Source: Lutibacter citreus (lineage in GTDB: Bacteria > Bacteroidota > Bacteroidia > Flavobacteriales > Flavobacteriaceae). Taken from it: DNA of 34,957 nucleotides. Both the position numbers and the translations under genes were made by a program. Positions 6,689 through 16,737 of this stretch are shown here, in pieces. The notes under the pieces were generated by a model. The model searched no databases, was not told the DNA's origin, and worked only from the letters and a program-made list of their open reading frames with translations. Position 1 is the stretch's first letter; each line of letters opens with the position of its first letter. The DNA lies in the NCBI RefSeq assembly GCF_003260195.1, contig NZ_QEIH01000014.1, positions 1 to 34,957 of the forward strand, read 5' to 3'.

Positions 6689-7753
6689 ATGACTTTTGAA
6701 GATTTAGGATATAAAGCTGAATTAGAAAAATATAGAAAAGAGCAAGGTTTAGATTCTTTTGAAATTGGTAGAGTAATTTTAGAACATAAGGATAGATATA
6801 TAGTTAAAACTAAAAATACCGAATATGATTCTGAACTTATTGGTAATTTAAGATTTACAGCCAATTCTAAAAACGATTTACCCGCTGTTGGTGATTGGGT
6901 TGCCATTTCTGAATATGATGAAAATAAAGCTTTAATACATTCGGTTTATCCAAGACATTCTGTTCTTGAAAGAAAAGCTGTTGGTAAATTAGGGCAAACT
7001 CAAATAATTGCCACAAATATTGATTATGCATTAATTGTTCAATCTGTTAATAGAGATTTTAATATAAACAGAATAGAACGTTATTTAACAATATGTCATG
7101 CTTCTAAAATTGAACCTATTATTGTTTTAAGTAAAATTGACTTAATTGAAAAATCAGAATTAGATATAATATTAGAGAACATAAATAAAAGAATAAAAGG
7201 CATTTCAATTATTGCAATAAGCAACCAATCTCAAATAGGGTTAAACAAAATAAAATCCAAATTAAAAAAAGGTAAAACATATTGTTTATTAGGTTCTTCA
7301 GGAGTTGGAAAATCAACGCTTATTAACAACCTAGTTGGTGAAAAATTAATGATAACAGGAGAAATTAGTGAAAGTATAAATAGAGGAAAGCATATTACTA
7401 CGCACAGAGAATTAATAGTTACTGAAAATGGAATTTTAATTGACAATCCTGGAATGAGAGAAGTTGGAATTACAAATTCAACTGCTGGATTAGAAATAAC
7501 ATTTGATGAAATTTTAGAGCTATCTCATAAATGTAAATTTAATGATTGTACACATACAAATGAAAAAAATTGTGCAATTTTAAAAGCAGTTGAAAAGGGA
7601 GAAATTGACACTGATTCCTATTTAAATTTTCTAAAAATGGAACGTGAAAAAGATTTTTTTGAATCTAGTTTAGAAGAACGAAAAAAGAAAGATAAAAATT
7701 TTGGTAAAATGATTAAAAATTTCAAAAAACAAAGAAACCAAGATAAATACTAA
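6689..7753 (+). CDS. rsgA: Ribosome small subunit-dependent GTPase A
   Basis: A 354-residue circularly permuted GTPase with an N-terminal OB-fold (about 25-95). G4-like LSKIDL (147-152) precedes the P-loop GSSGVGKST (202-210) and G3 DNPG (252-255), which is the permuted order typical of RsgA/YjeQ. The zinc site is C282-x4-C287-x-H289-x5-C295. RsgA binds the 30S subunit, and GTP hydrolysis helps late maturation and release of RbfA. A charged C-terminal tail is present. This is a chromosomal housekeeping-type gene rather than cassette cargo, and it has its own promoter region. A possible decayed family 2 site start (ACAACAATG, then TAAAA/TT patches) follows from about 7757, weakly supported. 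Confidence 0.95.
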   Translation: MTFEDLGYKAELEKYRKEQGLDSFEIGRVILEHKDRYIVKTKNTEYDSELIGNLRFTANSKNDLPAVGDWVAISEYDENKALIHSVYPRHSVLERKAVGKLGQTQIIATNIDYALIVQSVNRDFNINRIERYLTICHASKIEPIIVLSKIDLIEKSELDIILENINKRIKGISIIAISNQSQIGLNKIKSKLKKGKTYCLLGSSGVGKSTLINNLVGEKLMITGEISESINRGKHITTHRELIVTENGILIDNPGMREVGITNSTAGLEITFDEILELSHKCKFNDCTHTNEKNCAILKAVEKGEIDTDSYLNFLKMEREKDFFESSLEERKKKDKNFGKMIKNFKKQRNQDKY

Positions 7754-7912
7754 AAACAACAATGTATATCTAAAATTATTTCATTTAATAAAATAGAATA
7801 ATACTAACTCTAAAAATGATTAAATTCATACATTGAAATAAGATTATTTCAATTTTTACAAGTTAAAACAGCAAATATGGTAAATTAATTATAAGTACTC
7901 TTTCTTTTGAAA

Positions 7913-10249
7913 TTAACTAAACAGAGGAATTCTGAATACAAATTTACAGCCCTTATCAACATCGCTTTCAACCCAAATTTGCCCATTATGCATTTCTATA
8001 AACTCTTTACATAGTATTAAACCTAATCCTGTACCTTCCTCTTCTTCAGTTCCTTTTGTTGAAACATTCTCTGTTATTTTAAATAACTTAGATTGTATTT
8101 CGTGTGGAATACCAACTCCATTATCTTTTACTGAAATTTCAGCAAATTTTTGATTGTTTTCATCAATTATTGTTTCCGATTTTACAATAACAACACCTCC
8201 TTTAGGCGTGAATTTAATTGCATTAGAAACTAAATTTCTTATTACTGTATCTATCATATTTTTATCAGCTTTTAACCATAAATCCTTTTCTGCATTTAAC
8301 ATTAGCTTTATTTCTTTATTTCCTGCAGATTCTTCTAACAATGATATAGTTTCCGTTAATAATATTGATGTATTGATTTTTTCTGATGTAAATTTTATTT
8401 TACCTGTTTGAGACTGTGCCCAAGTAAGTAAATTTTCTAATAACTTGTATGTTTTTATTGAACTCTCATTAATAATCTTTATATAAGATTCTCTTTCTTC
8501 TTCTTCAATTGTTCTATGATTTTCTAATAAAAGATCTGAAAAACCGAGCAATGCATTGAAAGGGTTTTTTAAATCGTGTGCAATTATCGAGAAAAATTTA
8601 TCTTTAGTTTTATTTGCTTTTTCTAGCTCAAATGCAAAGTTTTGTATTTCTTCCTTTTGTAAAATCAACTCCTTATTTGTTGCTTCAATTTGTGATTTTT
8701 GTTTTGTAAGGATAGCGTTTGCTTTACGTTTTTGAAAAAAACTTCTTAGAATAACCATTACAAAACTAGCCATTAAAATAAATCCCAATATAAATGCGAT
8801 ATTCAATATTTTTTGACGTTTTAATTTTTCTGCAGTAATAACATCCTTCTTCTGTTGTTCTACCTCAATGGCTTTTTTTTCTTTTTCGAATTCATATTTA
8901 AATTCAAGACCTGTAATTTTTTTTATGTTTTTTTCATTAAAAATACTATCATTTAATTCTTTATATAGAATATAATTTTCTAAACTCTTTTTATAGTTTT
9001 TTGTGGCTTTATATATTTTAGAAGTTTGTAAATACAAACGTTTTTGCTGATTTAAATGTTCTAGTTCTTTAGAAATCACAAAACTTTTTTGAGTATAATC
9101 TAATGCTTTCTTAAAATTTAGCGTTCCCAGATAAAATGTCCCTAGGTTAGCATAAGAATCTAAAACAAGTAACTTATCATTAATTTCTTTACTCCTTTTC
9201 AATGCTTTTTGGTAATAATCAAGAGCTAGGGTATAGTTAGCTTGCTTATAATATATTGTACCAATATTATTCATGGTTCTTGCTATTCCATTTTCATCTC
9301 CAATTTTTTCTTTAATTTTTAATGATTTTTGATAATTGAGAAGAGCCAATGAAAAGTTATCCTGTTCTCTATAAACTTCTCCACAATTATTTAAACCCCG
9401 TGCTTCCCCTTCTTCATAACCAATTTTTTTACATATTTTCAATGATTTTTGATAATAAGTAAGGGCCGAAGTATAATTTTCTTGATTATAATATATCCCA
9501 CCAATATTATTCAAACAATTTGCTTTTTGTTGCTTAGAACCCTTATCACCATTGATTATTAATGATTTTTGGTAATATTCGAGTGCCAAAGGATAATTTC
9601 CTTGTATATGATATAATACTCCAATATTCTGTAAACAATTTGCTTTCCCTTGTTCATTACTTATTTCTTCATTAATTTCTAAAGCCTTTAGATAGTGTTC
9701 AAGTGACAAAGTATAGTTCCCTAGTTTTTCATATATTATTCCAATATATTTTAAACATTCTGCCATTTCTTGTTTATTACCAATTTCTTCATTAATTTTT
9801 AATGCTTTTTCGTGAAATTCAAGTGACAAAAGATAATTTCCTTGTTTGAAATATGATTTTCCAATATATTTCAAACAGCCTGATTTCCTGTTTTTATTAC
9901 CCAGAATTTCAAACATGTCCATACTTTTTTGAAAGTAATCAAGACTTTTCTTAAAATCAGATTTATTATAATTACCTAAACCCGATAAATATAAACTCTC
10001 TGCTTTACCTTTTTTGAAATTAAGCTTACTGGAAAGTTCTAATGCTTCTTCAGCAAAATTTATGCTTTTATTCTGATCTATTTCAAGTGTTACCTCTGCA
10101 AAATTATTTAACAGATTAACTCTACTTGAATCTATTTCTGTATGCTGTTGAAGTACGTTTTCAAGGCTGTCAATTTTTGATGTTTGAGCAAAAACAACTA
10201 AGAATTTAAAAATAAGAATAACAAAAATAAGAGGGGTATACTTTAACAT
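7913..10249 (-). CDS. TPR-containing membrane sensor histidine kinase
   Basis: 778 residues. A signal peptide (MLKYTPLIFVILIFKFLVVFAQ) is followed by a TPR array, then a membrane segment (about 481-503), a coiled coil (505-550) and a kinase core. Between residues 121 and 360 the TPRs repeat with an exact 40-residue period: the IG/CG pair falls at 129, 169, 209, 249, 289 and 329. The phospho-accepting His558 lies in FFSIIAHDLKNPFNALLGF. N box NLVSNAIKFTPKGG, G1 VKDNGVGIP and G2 EGTGLGLILCKEF are intact, so the enzyme should be active. The TPRs are predicted to be periplasmic, sensing a protein or peptide partner. No response regulator is adjacent. It is divergent from the penicillin-acylase gene. 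Confidence 0.9.
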   Translation of the reverse strand: MLKYTPLIFVILIFKFLVVFAQTSKIDSLENVLQQHTEIDSSRVNLLNNFAEVTLEIDQNKSINFAEEALELSSKLNFKKGKAESLYLSGLGNYNKSDFKKSLDYFQKSMDMFEILGNKNRKSGCLKYIGKSYFKQGNYLLSLEFHEKALKINEEIGNKQEMAECLKYIGIIYEKLGNYTLSLEHYLKALEINEEISNEQGKANCLQNIGVLYHIQGNYPLALEYYQKSLIINGDKGSKQQKANCLNNIGGIYYNQENYTSALTYYQKSLKICKKIGYEEGEARGLNNCGEVYREQDNFSLALLNYQKSLKIKEKIGDENGIARTMNNIGTIYYKQANYTLALDYYQKALKRSKEINDKLLVLDSYANLGTFYLGTLNFKKALDYTQKSFVISKELEHLNQQKRLYLQTSKIYKATKNYKKSLENYILYKELNDSIFNEKNIKKITGLEFKYEFEKEKKAIEVEQQKKDVITAEKLKRQKILNIAFILGFILMASFVMVILRSFFQKRKANAILTKQKSQIEATNKELILQKEEIQNFAFELEKANKTKDKFFSIIAHDLKNPFNALLGFSDLLLENHRTIEEEERESYIKIINESSIKTYKLLENLLTWAQSQTGKIKFTSEKINTSILLTETISLLEESAGNKEIKLMLNAEKDLWLKADKNMIDTVIRNLVSNAIKFTPKGGVVIVKSETIIDENNQKFAEISVKDNGVGIPHEIQSKLFKITENVSTKGTEEEEGTGLGLILCKEFIEMHNGQIWVESDVDKGCKFVFRIPLFS

Positions 10250-11042
10250 AAAGACATTACTTTTTAATAACTTTAATTTACTAGCAATTTACTATTATTG
10301 TTTTAAATATTGATTCTAAATAAGCCTCTTAATCATAAACAGCAAAAAAAAATAAAAGCACTACAACCACCTTGTAAAGAGAGCTATACAAACAAAATAT
10401 TTATCTTCTAACTCATTTTCCCCTAATAGAAATTAAAATTCTCAACCCTAAATCAAATTCGTAAGTCCTTCTAGGCTTAAATAGTAACAACTTAACGAGT
10501 AAAGTAATTTAAAATAGCCTATTTGTAACAATGCATCATAAAACATAATTTAGTACGATCTTAAAGGTTTGAATTGTTTTAACAAGTGAATTTTTCAAAA
10601 AACTTTAAGCATCTTACACATAGCCGTTATAATTTATAAAAGATAAAAACTTATAGGTAAACCTAAAGTTCATTTCTAAATAATTAATAACAAAAAATAG
10701 AAAACATAAATGCTTAATTGCAGCTACATTTTTTATTTTTTCAATGATTTTTATTCCAAAACTAGCCGAAATAATATACATTTTCTGATATAAAAGTAAA
10801 ATCCAATGTGTTTCAATTATAATAAAATAAACAGGTAAAAAGATTCATATTTAAGGAGAAATATTACAACAATAACACGGTACAATTTTAATTGCTAGTT
10901 TTAGCACATTCAGAAAAATTACATCGTATTATGTTGATTAATAATTATTTACTAAATTAGTTATTTAACAAACACAATTAACACTTTAAAAACTCATTAA
11001 CCTTTATTTTGAAAAACAAAACCAACTACTAAATAAATAAAC
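10250..11042. other. AT-rich divergent intergenic region
   Basis: 793 bases lie between two divergent genes. I find no convincing ORF, RNA gene or long inverted repeat. One promoter-like pair on the plus strand (10934-10960) faces the penicillin-acylase gene. The promoter of the histidine kinase must lie at the left end, but no clear -7/-33 pair stood out. Confidence 0.5.
10934..10960 (+). promoter_or_regulatory. Promoter for penicillin-acylase gene
   Basis: TTG (10934-10936) and TAAATTAG (10953-10960) have the same 16-base spacing as the pair at 565-591. TTTACTAAATTAG is identical to the element at 579-591 and 33787-33799, but the downstream CGCAAC and GTTG blocks are absent here. The leader to the ATG is about 80 bases. 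Confidence 0.45.
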
Positions 11043-13130
11043 ATGAAAATTAATCTTCTTTTCACTCTTATTGCAGTTTCTTTTTTAAGTACTTTATGCG
11101 CCCAACCTAAAAAAACAGCAACTGAAATTGCTTGGGATACTTGGGGCGTTCCACATATTACGGCAGCAACTACCCAAGAATTGTTCTTTGCTCAAGGGTG
11201 GACCCAAATGCATAATCATGGCAATCTTATATTAGAAATGTATGGGAGTTCTAGAGGAATGGGTGCTGAATATTGGGGAAAGGAGAAAATAAAAAATGAT
11301 ATGCTCATTCATACTCTAGGTTTTAACGAATTAGCAGATGAATGGGAAAAAAAGCAAGACCCAGAAACCAAAACCATCTATAATTCTTTCATTAATGGAA
11401 TGAATGCCTATGCTGTGGCTCATCCTGAGACTATATCCGAAAAAAATAAAATTGTACTACCACTAACCACTAAGGATTTGAGCATGCATATTATGTATGT
11501 TGTATTTACTCGTTTTATTGGTGGAAATGATTTGGGACGTGTTCAAAAATGGCCAGATATGGGTTCTAATACTATTGCTATAGCGCCTAAACGTTCGGCT
11601 TCTGGTAATGCTATGTTGGTTCAAAACCCGCATTTACCATGGTGGAAAGAATTTTTGTTCTTTGAGTCACATTTAAATTTAAACGGAAAAAACATGTACG
11701 GTTCAACTCTTGTTGGCTTCCCCGGTATTGCAATTGGTTTTAATGAAAACCTTGGCTGGAGCCATACCAATAATACCATAGACAATGCAGATACATATGA
11801 ATTAGAACTTAAGGACGGAGGCTATATTTTGGATGGCGAACGAAAAGAATTTATAGTTTCATCAAAAATTATCAGAATAAAGCAAGAGGATGGTACAATG
11901 GTAGATAAAAAAATTCCATTAATGAAAACGGTTCATGGTCCAGTTGTAAACAAAACAGCTAATAAGGTATTGGCCTTGCGTATGGTTGGCTTAGATAGGC
12001 CAAATATGGTTTTACAATGGTGGCGAATGATTAACAGTTCTACTTTTACTGAATTTGAAGATGCTTTAAAAATGGCGCAAATTCCTTTTTGGAATGTGAT
12101 GTATGCAGATAAGCAAGGCGAAATTTTCTATTTGTTTAATGGCTTGGTTCCTAAACGAAGTACTGATGAGTGGGATTATTGGAACCGTATTATTCCTGGT
12201 GGAAAAAAGTCAGATATATGGACAGAAATTCATGATTATGCCGACTTGCCAAAAATAAAAAACCCTGATGGTGGATGGCTTCAAAATGCCAATGACCCGC
12301 CATGGACCTGCACCATACCAATAACCTTAAAACCTGCTGATTTCCCTGGTTATATGGCTCCAAAATACATGCCCTTTAGACCTCAGCGTGCTGCAAGAAT
12401 GCTTATAGAAGATGAATCCATCACTTTTAACGAACTTGTAGAATACAAGCTCTCAACACGCCTTGAATTTGCGGATAGAATTTTAGATGATTTGTTTACT
12501 GCTGTTGATGCTTCAGATTCAGAAAAAGCAAAAGAAGCTAAAATGATATTGGAAAATTGGGATAGAGAAGCTAATGCAGACAGTAAAGGCATGCTTTTAT
12601 TTTACAATTGGGCTAAAAAATTTAATGTAAAGAACAACTCCAATTATTCTGAACAATGGAGTATTAATAAGCCAAACACAACCCCAGATGGTCTAGCAAA
12701 TCCCAAACAAGCAGTTCATTTTTTGGAACAAGCAGCTACGGAAATCGAAACCAAATTTGGCAGTTTAAATACCTCTTGGGGAGATTATTACAGAATAAAT
12801 TATAATGGTATAAACCTGCCTGCAAATGGTATTGATGGCTCTCTGGGTGTTTTTCGTGTTGCATGGCCAGGTGCAAGTGATGAAAACAACATGTATGTTG
12901 GAGGTGGCGATTCTTGGGTTGGTATTATTGAATTTGGTGATTCAGTTAAAGCAAAAGTTCTATTATCCTATGGAAATGCTACACAAAAAGATTCGCCTCA
13001 TAATGGTGATCAGTTAGAATTATTTTCTAAAAAAGAATTGCGTAATGCTTGGTTTACAAAAGCGGAAGTTGAATCAAATACTGCTCGAATTGAGGTGATA
13101 ACTGAAAATGGATTTCGTGAAAAGAAATAG
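11043..13130 (+). CDS. Penicillin acylase family N-terminal-nucleophile hydrolase, secreted
   Basis: 695 residues with a signal peptide (MKINLLFTLIAVSFLSTLCA). The sequence starts with the family pattern WDTWGVPHITA. MGSNTIAI provides the Gly174-Ser175 autoprocessing site, so Ser175 would become the N-terminal nucleophile of the beta chain. SGNAMLVQNPHLPW and GWSHTNN are further family signatures (PF01804). Members cleave amide-linked acyl groups from beta-lactams, acyl-homoserine lactones or acylated peptides; the sequence does not settle the substrate. It is expected in the periplasm after processing into two chains. A probable terminator follows at 13138-13173. Start chosen for the signal peptide and the AAATAAATAAAC-ATG context. 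Confidence 0.9.
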   Translation: MKINLLFTLIAVSFLSTLCAQPKKTATEIAWDTWGVPHITAATTQELFFAQGWTQMHNHGNLILEMYGSSRGMGAEYWGKEKIKNDMLIHTLGFNELADEWEKKQDPETKTIYNSFINGMNAYAVAHPETISEKNKIVLPLTTKDLSMHIMYVVFTRFIGGNDLGRVQKWPDMGSNTIAIAPKRSASGNAMLVQNPHLPWWKEFLFFESHLNLNGKNMYGSTLVGFPGIAIGFNENLGWSHTNNTIDNADTYELELKDGGYILDGERKEFIVSSKIIRIKQEDGTMVDKKIPLMKTVHGPVVNKTANKVLALRMVGLDRPNMVLQWWRMINSSTFTEFEDALKMAQIPFWNVMYADKQGEIFYLFNGLVPKRSTDEWDYWNRIIPGGKKSDIWTEIHDYADLPKIKNPDGGWLQNANDPPWTCTIPITLKPADFPGYMAPKYMPFRPQRAARMLIEDESITFNELVEYKLSTRLEFADRILDDLFTAVDASDSEKAKEAKMILENWDREANADSKGMLLFYNWAKKFNVKNNSNYSEQWSINKPNTTPDGLANPKQAVHFLEQAATEIETKFGSLNTSWGDYYRINYNGINLPANGIDGSLGVFRVAWPGASDENNMYVGGGDSWVGIIEFGDSVKAKVLLSYGNATQKDSPHNGDQLELFSKKELRNAWFTKAEVESNTARIEVITENGFREKK

Positions 13131-13137
13131 AACTCAC

Positions 13138-13173
13138 TACTGCCCTAGTTGTTTAACCATAACATGGGCAGTA
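13138..13173 (+). terminator. Hairpin after penicillin-acylase gene
   Basis: TACTGCCC (13138-13145) and GGGCAGTA (13166-13173) form a perfect 8-bp stem with a 20-base loop that can itself pair GTT with AAC. ATTTGATAATT follows. It lies 8 bases after the stop codon. The long loop makes it a modest terminator. Confidence 0.45.
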
Positions 13174-13425
13174 ATTTGATAATTCTGAATTTGGTCAATA
13201 ATGTATAATTTGTACTTGAAAGTACCTTTTTTGTATGTTTTTTTAGATAGGGTGAATTTATTTTTGTGCACATAGTTAACTAAATGTGTTTAATTTTAAG
13301 TCAACCAGTTTTATGAATTTACATAATTCTAAATTATTTTCAACTTGCTGAATGCTATTAAATTAATAATAAATTTCACGGAACAAAATTCAGAAAAACA
13401 CAAATTAATTAAATGTATTCTAGTA

Positions 13426-15456
13426 TTATTTAATTTTATCAATTATTTTTTGCCAAACTTTTAAAGCCAAACTTTCTGGTATATCTATATCGCTAAATCT
13501 AACTTTATCTCCCTCTTTAACATCTTTTATAAAAGTTGCGTTTGCAAGCAGTCCAATAGGAACATGAGACAAGTCATTAACAATTTCAATAGCTGTTCCT
13601 CTTACTTCAAAACTACCTATACCTTTTTCAATTTTCTCTCCAACTTTAAGATCACGTTTTGCGACAGCAGCTACACTAAATTTAGGATTTCCACCATTAT
13701 TTAACAATACACCTCCACCATCTAATACACGTCTAATAGTTTTTATAATTTCAAAATGACAAAGATGGTAAGTACGCTCTAATACATAATATGGACCATC
13801 TCCTAGTTTATAATATTTTAAAGAAGCTTGTTGGTCTTTATCATGCTCTACCATAAGAAAAACACCTGCAGGTAACTTTGATGAAAGCAAATAATCACTA
13901 ACAGGGTACCCAAGTTCTTTTGCCTTATCCGCAAGTATAGTTCCACCTTCAAGCATATCATCACTGGAAAGTTTTACTAATCCTTCTTGAATAAGCCCTG
14001 CTCCTAAACCATTTGCGACTAAAACCTGCTCTATCTCTACCTTTGTACCATCAGTAAATGATGTAACCATTGGAAGACTCAGGTTAGATTTATTCCCCCA
14101 ATATGTCATATCTTCTATTGTTGGATTTTCATTTAAAAAGCCTTTAATATTCGCATAAACCAACGGCTTAAATCCCATCTGAAGAGCTTCTTCACTTAAA
14201 ATAGCTAAAACACCTGGTTGATCACCTTCTGCTTCAGTCACTAACCCTTTATCAACAAAGTAAGAGCCTGTTGTTACGTGAAATTCAGAATTCATTGTAA
14301 CCACAGGTATAGAAGCTTTTAAAATACTATCTATACTCTCCGTAGCATAAATAGCATCTCCACTACATTCTACAATTAAATCTGAAGATTCAATTAGATC
14401 TTGCAATGAATTTGTTAGCTTATTATGTTGTGCAAAATCATTACGTTTACTGAGGTCTGAACGTGTTAATACACCAGAAATGTCATAGTCTTTGTGTTCT
14501 GCCAATAACTTTGCCAAACCACCACCAATAAAACCAGAACCAATAATACCTATCTTAAAGGTTTTAGGTATACCTATATTTATGATATCAAGACAATCTT
14601 TAAGAGATTCTCTCCAGTAAGGTATTTGAATATTGAAATCTTTTTTAATCTTCTCCTTACTTAATACGCTGTATGCTGGACGCTTTGAAGGAGTAGGATA
14701 ATCTTGCGTTAAAATAGGGTTTACTTTACATTTAATATTTTCAAGTTCAAATATAGCTTGAGCAAAATCATACATGGAACAACTTCCTTCATTACTATAA
14801 TTATATACTGTTACAGACTTAGATAATTCTATATCTTTATTTAATATTTTTAAAATTACTATTGCAAGATCTTTTGTATAAGTGGGAGTACCAAGCTGAT
14901 CACATACAACATCCAACTCTCTTTTAGTTTTTCCAAGTTTTAACATTGTATTTACAAAGTTAGTCCCAAAAGGACTATATAGCCAGGATGTACGTATAAT
15001 AATTGAATTTGGAGGATTAACACGTTCAATCGCTTCTTCTCCTGCTAATTTTGACTTAGCATATATACTTTGAGGATCAGTACTATCTTCTTCCTTAATG
15101 GGTGCTTGTTTATTATCTTCAAAAACATAATCAGTAGAAATATGGATAAGCCTAATTTCTTTTTCCAAAGACAATTCAGCCATGTTTTTTACTGCTTCAG
15201 TATTAATAAGATATGCAAGTTCATGATTTTTTTCTGCATCATCAACTGCGGTATACGCTGCACAATTTACTATAGAATCAATTTTTTTAGATTCAACATA
15301 CTCTCTAAGTTTTACCAAGTTGGTAATATCTAAAGAATCTCTATTTGTAAAGTGAAAATTCAAAGTAGAAAAGATATCATCTTGTTTAATTACAAGTTCT
15401 TTAAGTTCTCTTCCCAACTGGCCATTACATCCCGTAATAAGAATATTTTTCGTCAT
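13426..15456 (-). CDS. Fusion of RmlD-type reductase and COG4091-like oxidoreductase with SAF domain
   Basis: 676 residues. Residues 1-295 are a full-length dTDP-4-dehydrorhamnose reductase-like extended SDR: G9xxG12xxG15 nucleotide loop, STDYVF, Tyr132-x3-Lys136, and the C-terminal PSKRPAYSVL segment. Residues 300-676 form a second NAD(P)-binding enzyme. It begins KIGIIGSGFIGGG (G306xG308xxG311) and continues like the COG4091 homoserine-dehydrogenase-like family to a C-terminal SAF-type domain (about 600-660, DLKVGEKIEKG). Both catalytic halves look intact. A role in making an unusual deoxy or branched sugar is inferred; no other sugar-nucleotide genes flank it. No internal start with a good ribosome site was seen, so I treat it as one protein. 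Confidence 0.85.
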   Translation of the reverse strand: MTKNILITGCNGQLGRELKELVIKQDDIFSTLNFHFTNRDSLDITNLVKLREYVESKKIDSIVNCAAYTAVDDAEKNHELAYLINTEAVKNMAELSLEKEIRLIHISTDYVFEDNKQAPIKEEDSTDPQSIYAKSKLAGEEAIERVNPPNSIIIRTSWLYSPFGTNFVNTMLKLGKTKRELDVVCDQLGTPTYTKDLAIVILKILNKDIELSKSVTVYNYSNEGSCSMYDFAQAIFELENIKCKVNPILTQDYPTPSKRPAYSVLSKEKIKKDFNIQIPYWRESLKDCLDIINIGIPKTFKIGIIGSGFIGGGLAKLLAEHKDYDISGVLTRSDLSKRNDFAQHNKLTNSLQDLIESSDLIVECSGDAIYATESIDSILKASIPVVTMNSEFHVTTGSYFVDKGLVTEAEGDQPGVLAILSEEALQMGFKPLVYANIKGFLNENPTIEDMTYWGNKSNLSLPMVTSFTDGTKVEIEQVLVANGLGAGLIQEGLVKLSSDDMLEGGTILADKAKELGYPVSDYLLSSKLPAGVFLMVEHDKDQQASLKYYKLGDGPYYVLERTYHLCHFEIIKTIRRVLDGGGVLLNNGGNPKFSVAAVAKRDLKVGEKIEKGIGSFEVRGTAIEIVNDLSHVPIGLLANATFIKDVKEGDKVRFSDIDIPESLALKVWQKIIDKIK

Positions 15457-16073
15457 ATTTTATTTCCTATTTTCTCAATTTTTTTTTAATGTTATTTTTC
15501 AATTGCAGTAGTTGCAAGAAAAATAACCTGATCATCGGGGGGAAAGATCAGAAACATATCTAAATGAAGTATTTCATGTAAATTTATATAGAAACTAATA
15601 ATTTTAATTACATCTATATTAATTTAACTAGCAAGATGGATCAAATATAGTAAAAGATGATTAAAAACCTAACATTTTTTTAATTAACACAATATTAAAT
15701 AGACAAACTCGTTTACTTCGTAATAAATATACAAAAAACAATTAATTTTTTTCAAAAAAAATAGGTGAAAACTCATAACTAAAATAAATTAAGTAAACAT
15801 CTTCTCTACTTATTAATCATATTATGATTGTATTTCTTGAACTTTTGATTGCATTTTATCTGAATAACAAAAAAGCAAACTAACTATTAAGTTTAACTCA
15901 TTGTTCCTTTTATCCTTTCATAACAAAAGCACTAATTTAAACATTGATTTCAATTAAGATACCTATAACAACAAGTCACAACAAAATTAAACACTATTAT
16001 CAATCCCTCCTTTTCTTGTCTTAAAAATATTGTTTATGTTGTGGATTGAAAAAAACCATATAATTTTAATGAA
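15457..16073. other. Intergenic region between divergent genes, with G6 hairpin
   Basis: 617 AT-rich bases without a supported gene. CTGATC (15528-15533) and GATCAG (15546-15551) bracket a loop that contains GGGGGG (15537-15542), striking in such an AT-rich background. The hairpin lies about 75-95 bases upstream of the RmlD-fusion start, so it could fall in its 5' leader or promoter. Nothing else stands out except poly-A and poly-T tracts. Confidence 0.45.
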
Positions 16074-16646
16074 ATGAAAAATGAATTAGTTAAATATATA
16101 ACAAGCCATATGCCTCTATCAGAAGAACTTAAAAAAGTTGTTATTGAAAGTTCTAATATTAGGATGTATAAAAAAGGAACTATTATTTTAAATGAGAATA
16201 GTATTTCAAACGAAAGTTTTTTTGTTTTAAAAGGTTGTCTTAGAAGTTATTTAATTGAAGATGGCGAAGAAAAGACGCTTGAATTTTATACTGAAGGACA
16301 ACCAATTACTCCTAAAAATTATGGTAAAAAAATTCCCACAGATCATTATTTGGAATGTATAGAGGATTGCACAGTAAACATTGGTTCATCAGAATTTGAA
16401 GCAGAAATGTTTTTAAAACACCCTCAATTTGAGTCTGTTTGCAGAATTATTGGTGAAGTGATAATGGCGCAACAACAAGAATCATTTACAAATTATAGAA
16501 TGGCTAGTCCAGAAGACAGATATTTATATTTAGTAAATAACAGACCTAATTTACTTCAAAGAGTTCCTCAATACCAAATAGCCAGTTATCTTGGTCTTAC
16601 TCCACAATCATTAAGTAGAATAAGAAAAAGGCTTTCGGAAAAATAA
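16074..16646 (+). CDS. Crp/Fnr family transcriptional regulator
   Basis: 190 residues. An N-terminal cyclic-nucleotide-binding-type beta-roll (about 20-110, with [23 protein letters not shown]) leads to a long helix and a C-terminal winged helix ending [21 protein letters not shown]. The usual cAMP-binding glutamate/arginine-serine signature is not clear, so the ligand is unknown. The family in Bacteroidota usually regulates neighbouring genes. The next gene starts 91 bases downstream. A second Crp/Fnr protein of the same length is at 17995; the two differ clearly in sequence. Confidence 0.85.
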   Translation: MKNELVKYITSHMPLSEELKKVVIESSNIRMYKKGTIILNENSISNESFFVLKGCLRSYLIEDGEEKTLEFYTEGQPITPKNYGKKIPTDHYLECIEDCTVNIGSSEFEAEMFLKHPQFESVCRIIGEVIMAQQQESFTNYRMASPEDRYLYLVNNRPNLLQRVPQYQIASYLGLTPQSLSRIRKRLSEK

Positions 16647-16706
16647 AAATCTTTTTGTTCCTTCATTTATTAACTTAAGCGAACGAAAAATTGATGGAAC
16701 TACATT

Positions 16707-16714
16707 TAGTTTTG
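16707..16714 (+). promoter_or_regulatory. Perfect TAnnTTTG box before the frameshifted secreted-protein gene
   Basis: TAGTTTTG matches the Bacteroidota -7 consensus exactly and stands 24 bases before the ATG at 16738. No TTG stands at the ideal upstream distance (the nearest is at 16691-16693), so it is a candidate only. Confidence 0.35.
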
Positions 16715-16737
16715 CGTTGAACTTAATCTGTTATAAA

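Noticed and set aside
7757..7830. Possible family 2 site after rsgA
   Set aside because: Only ACAACAATG and loose TAAAA/TAGAAT patches are shared; no core and no arm.
15070..15333. Plus-strand frame of 87 codons
   Set aside because: It is the antisense shadow of the RmlD-type domain.
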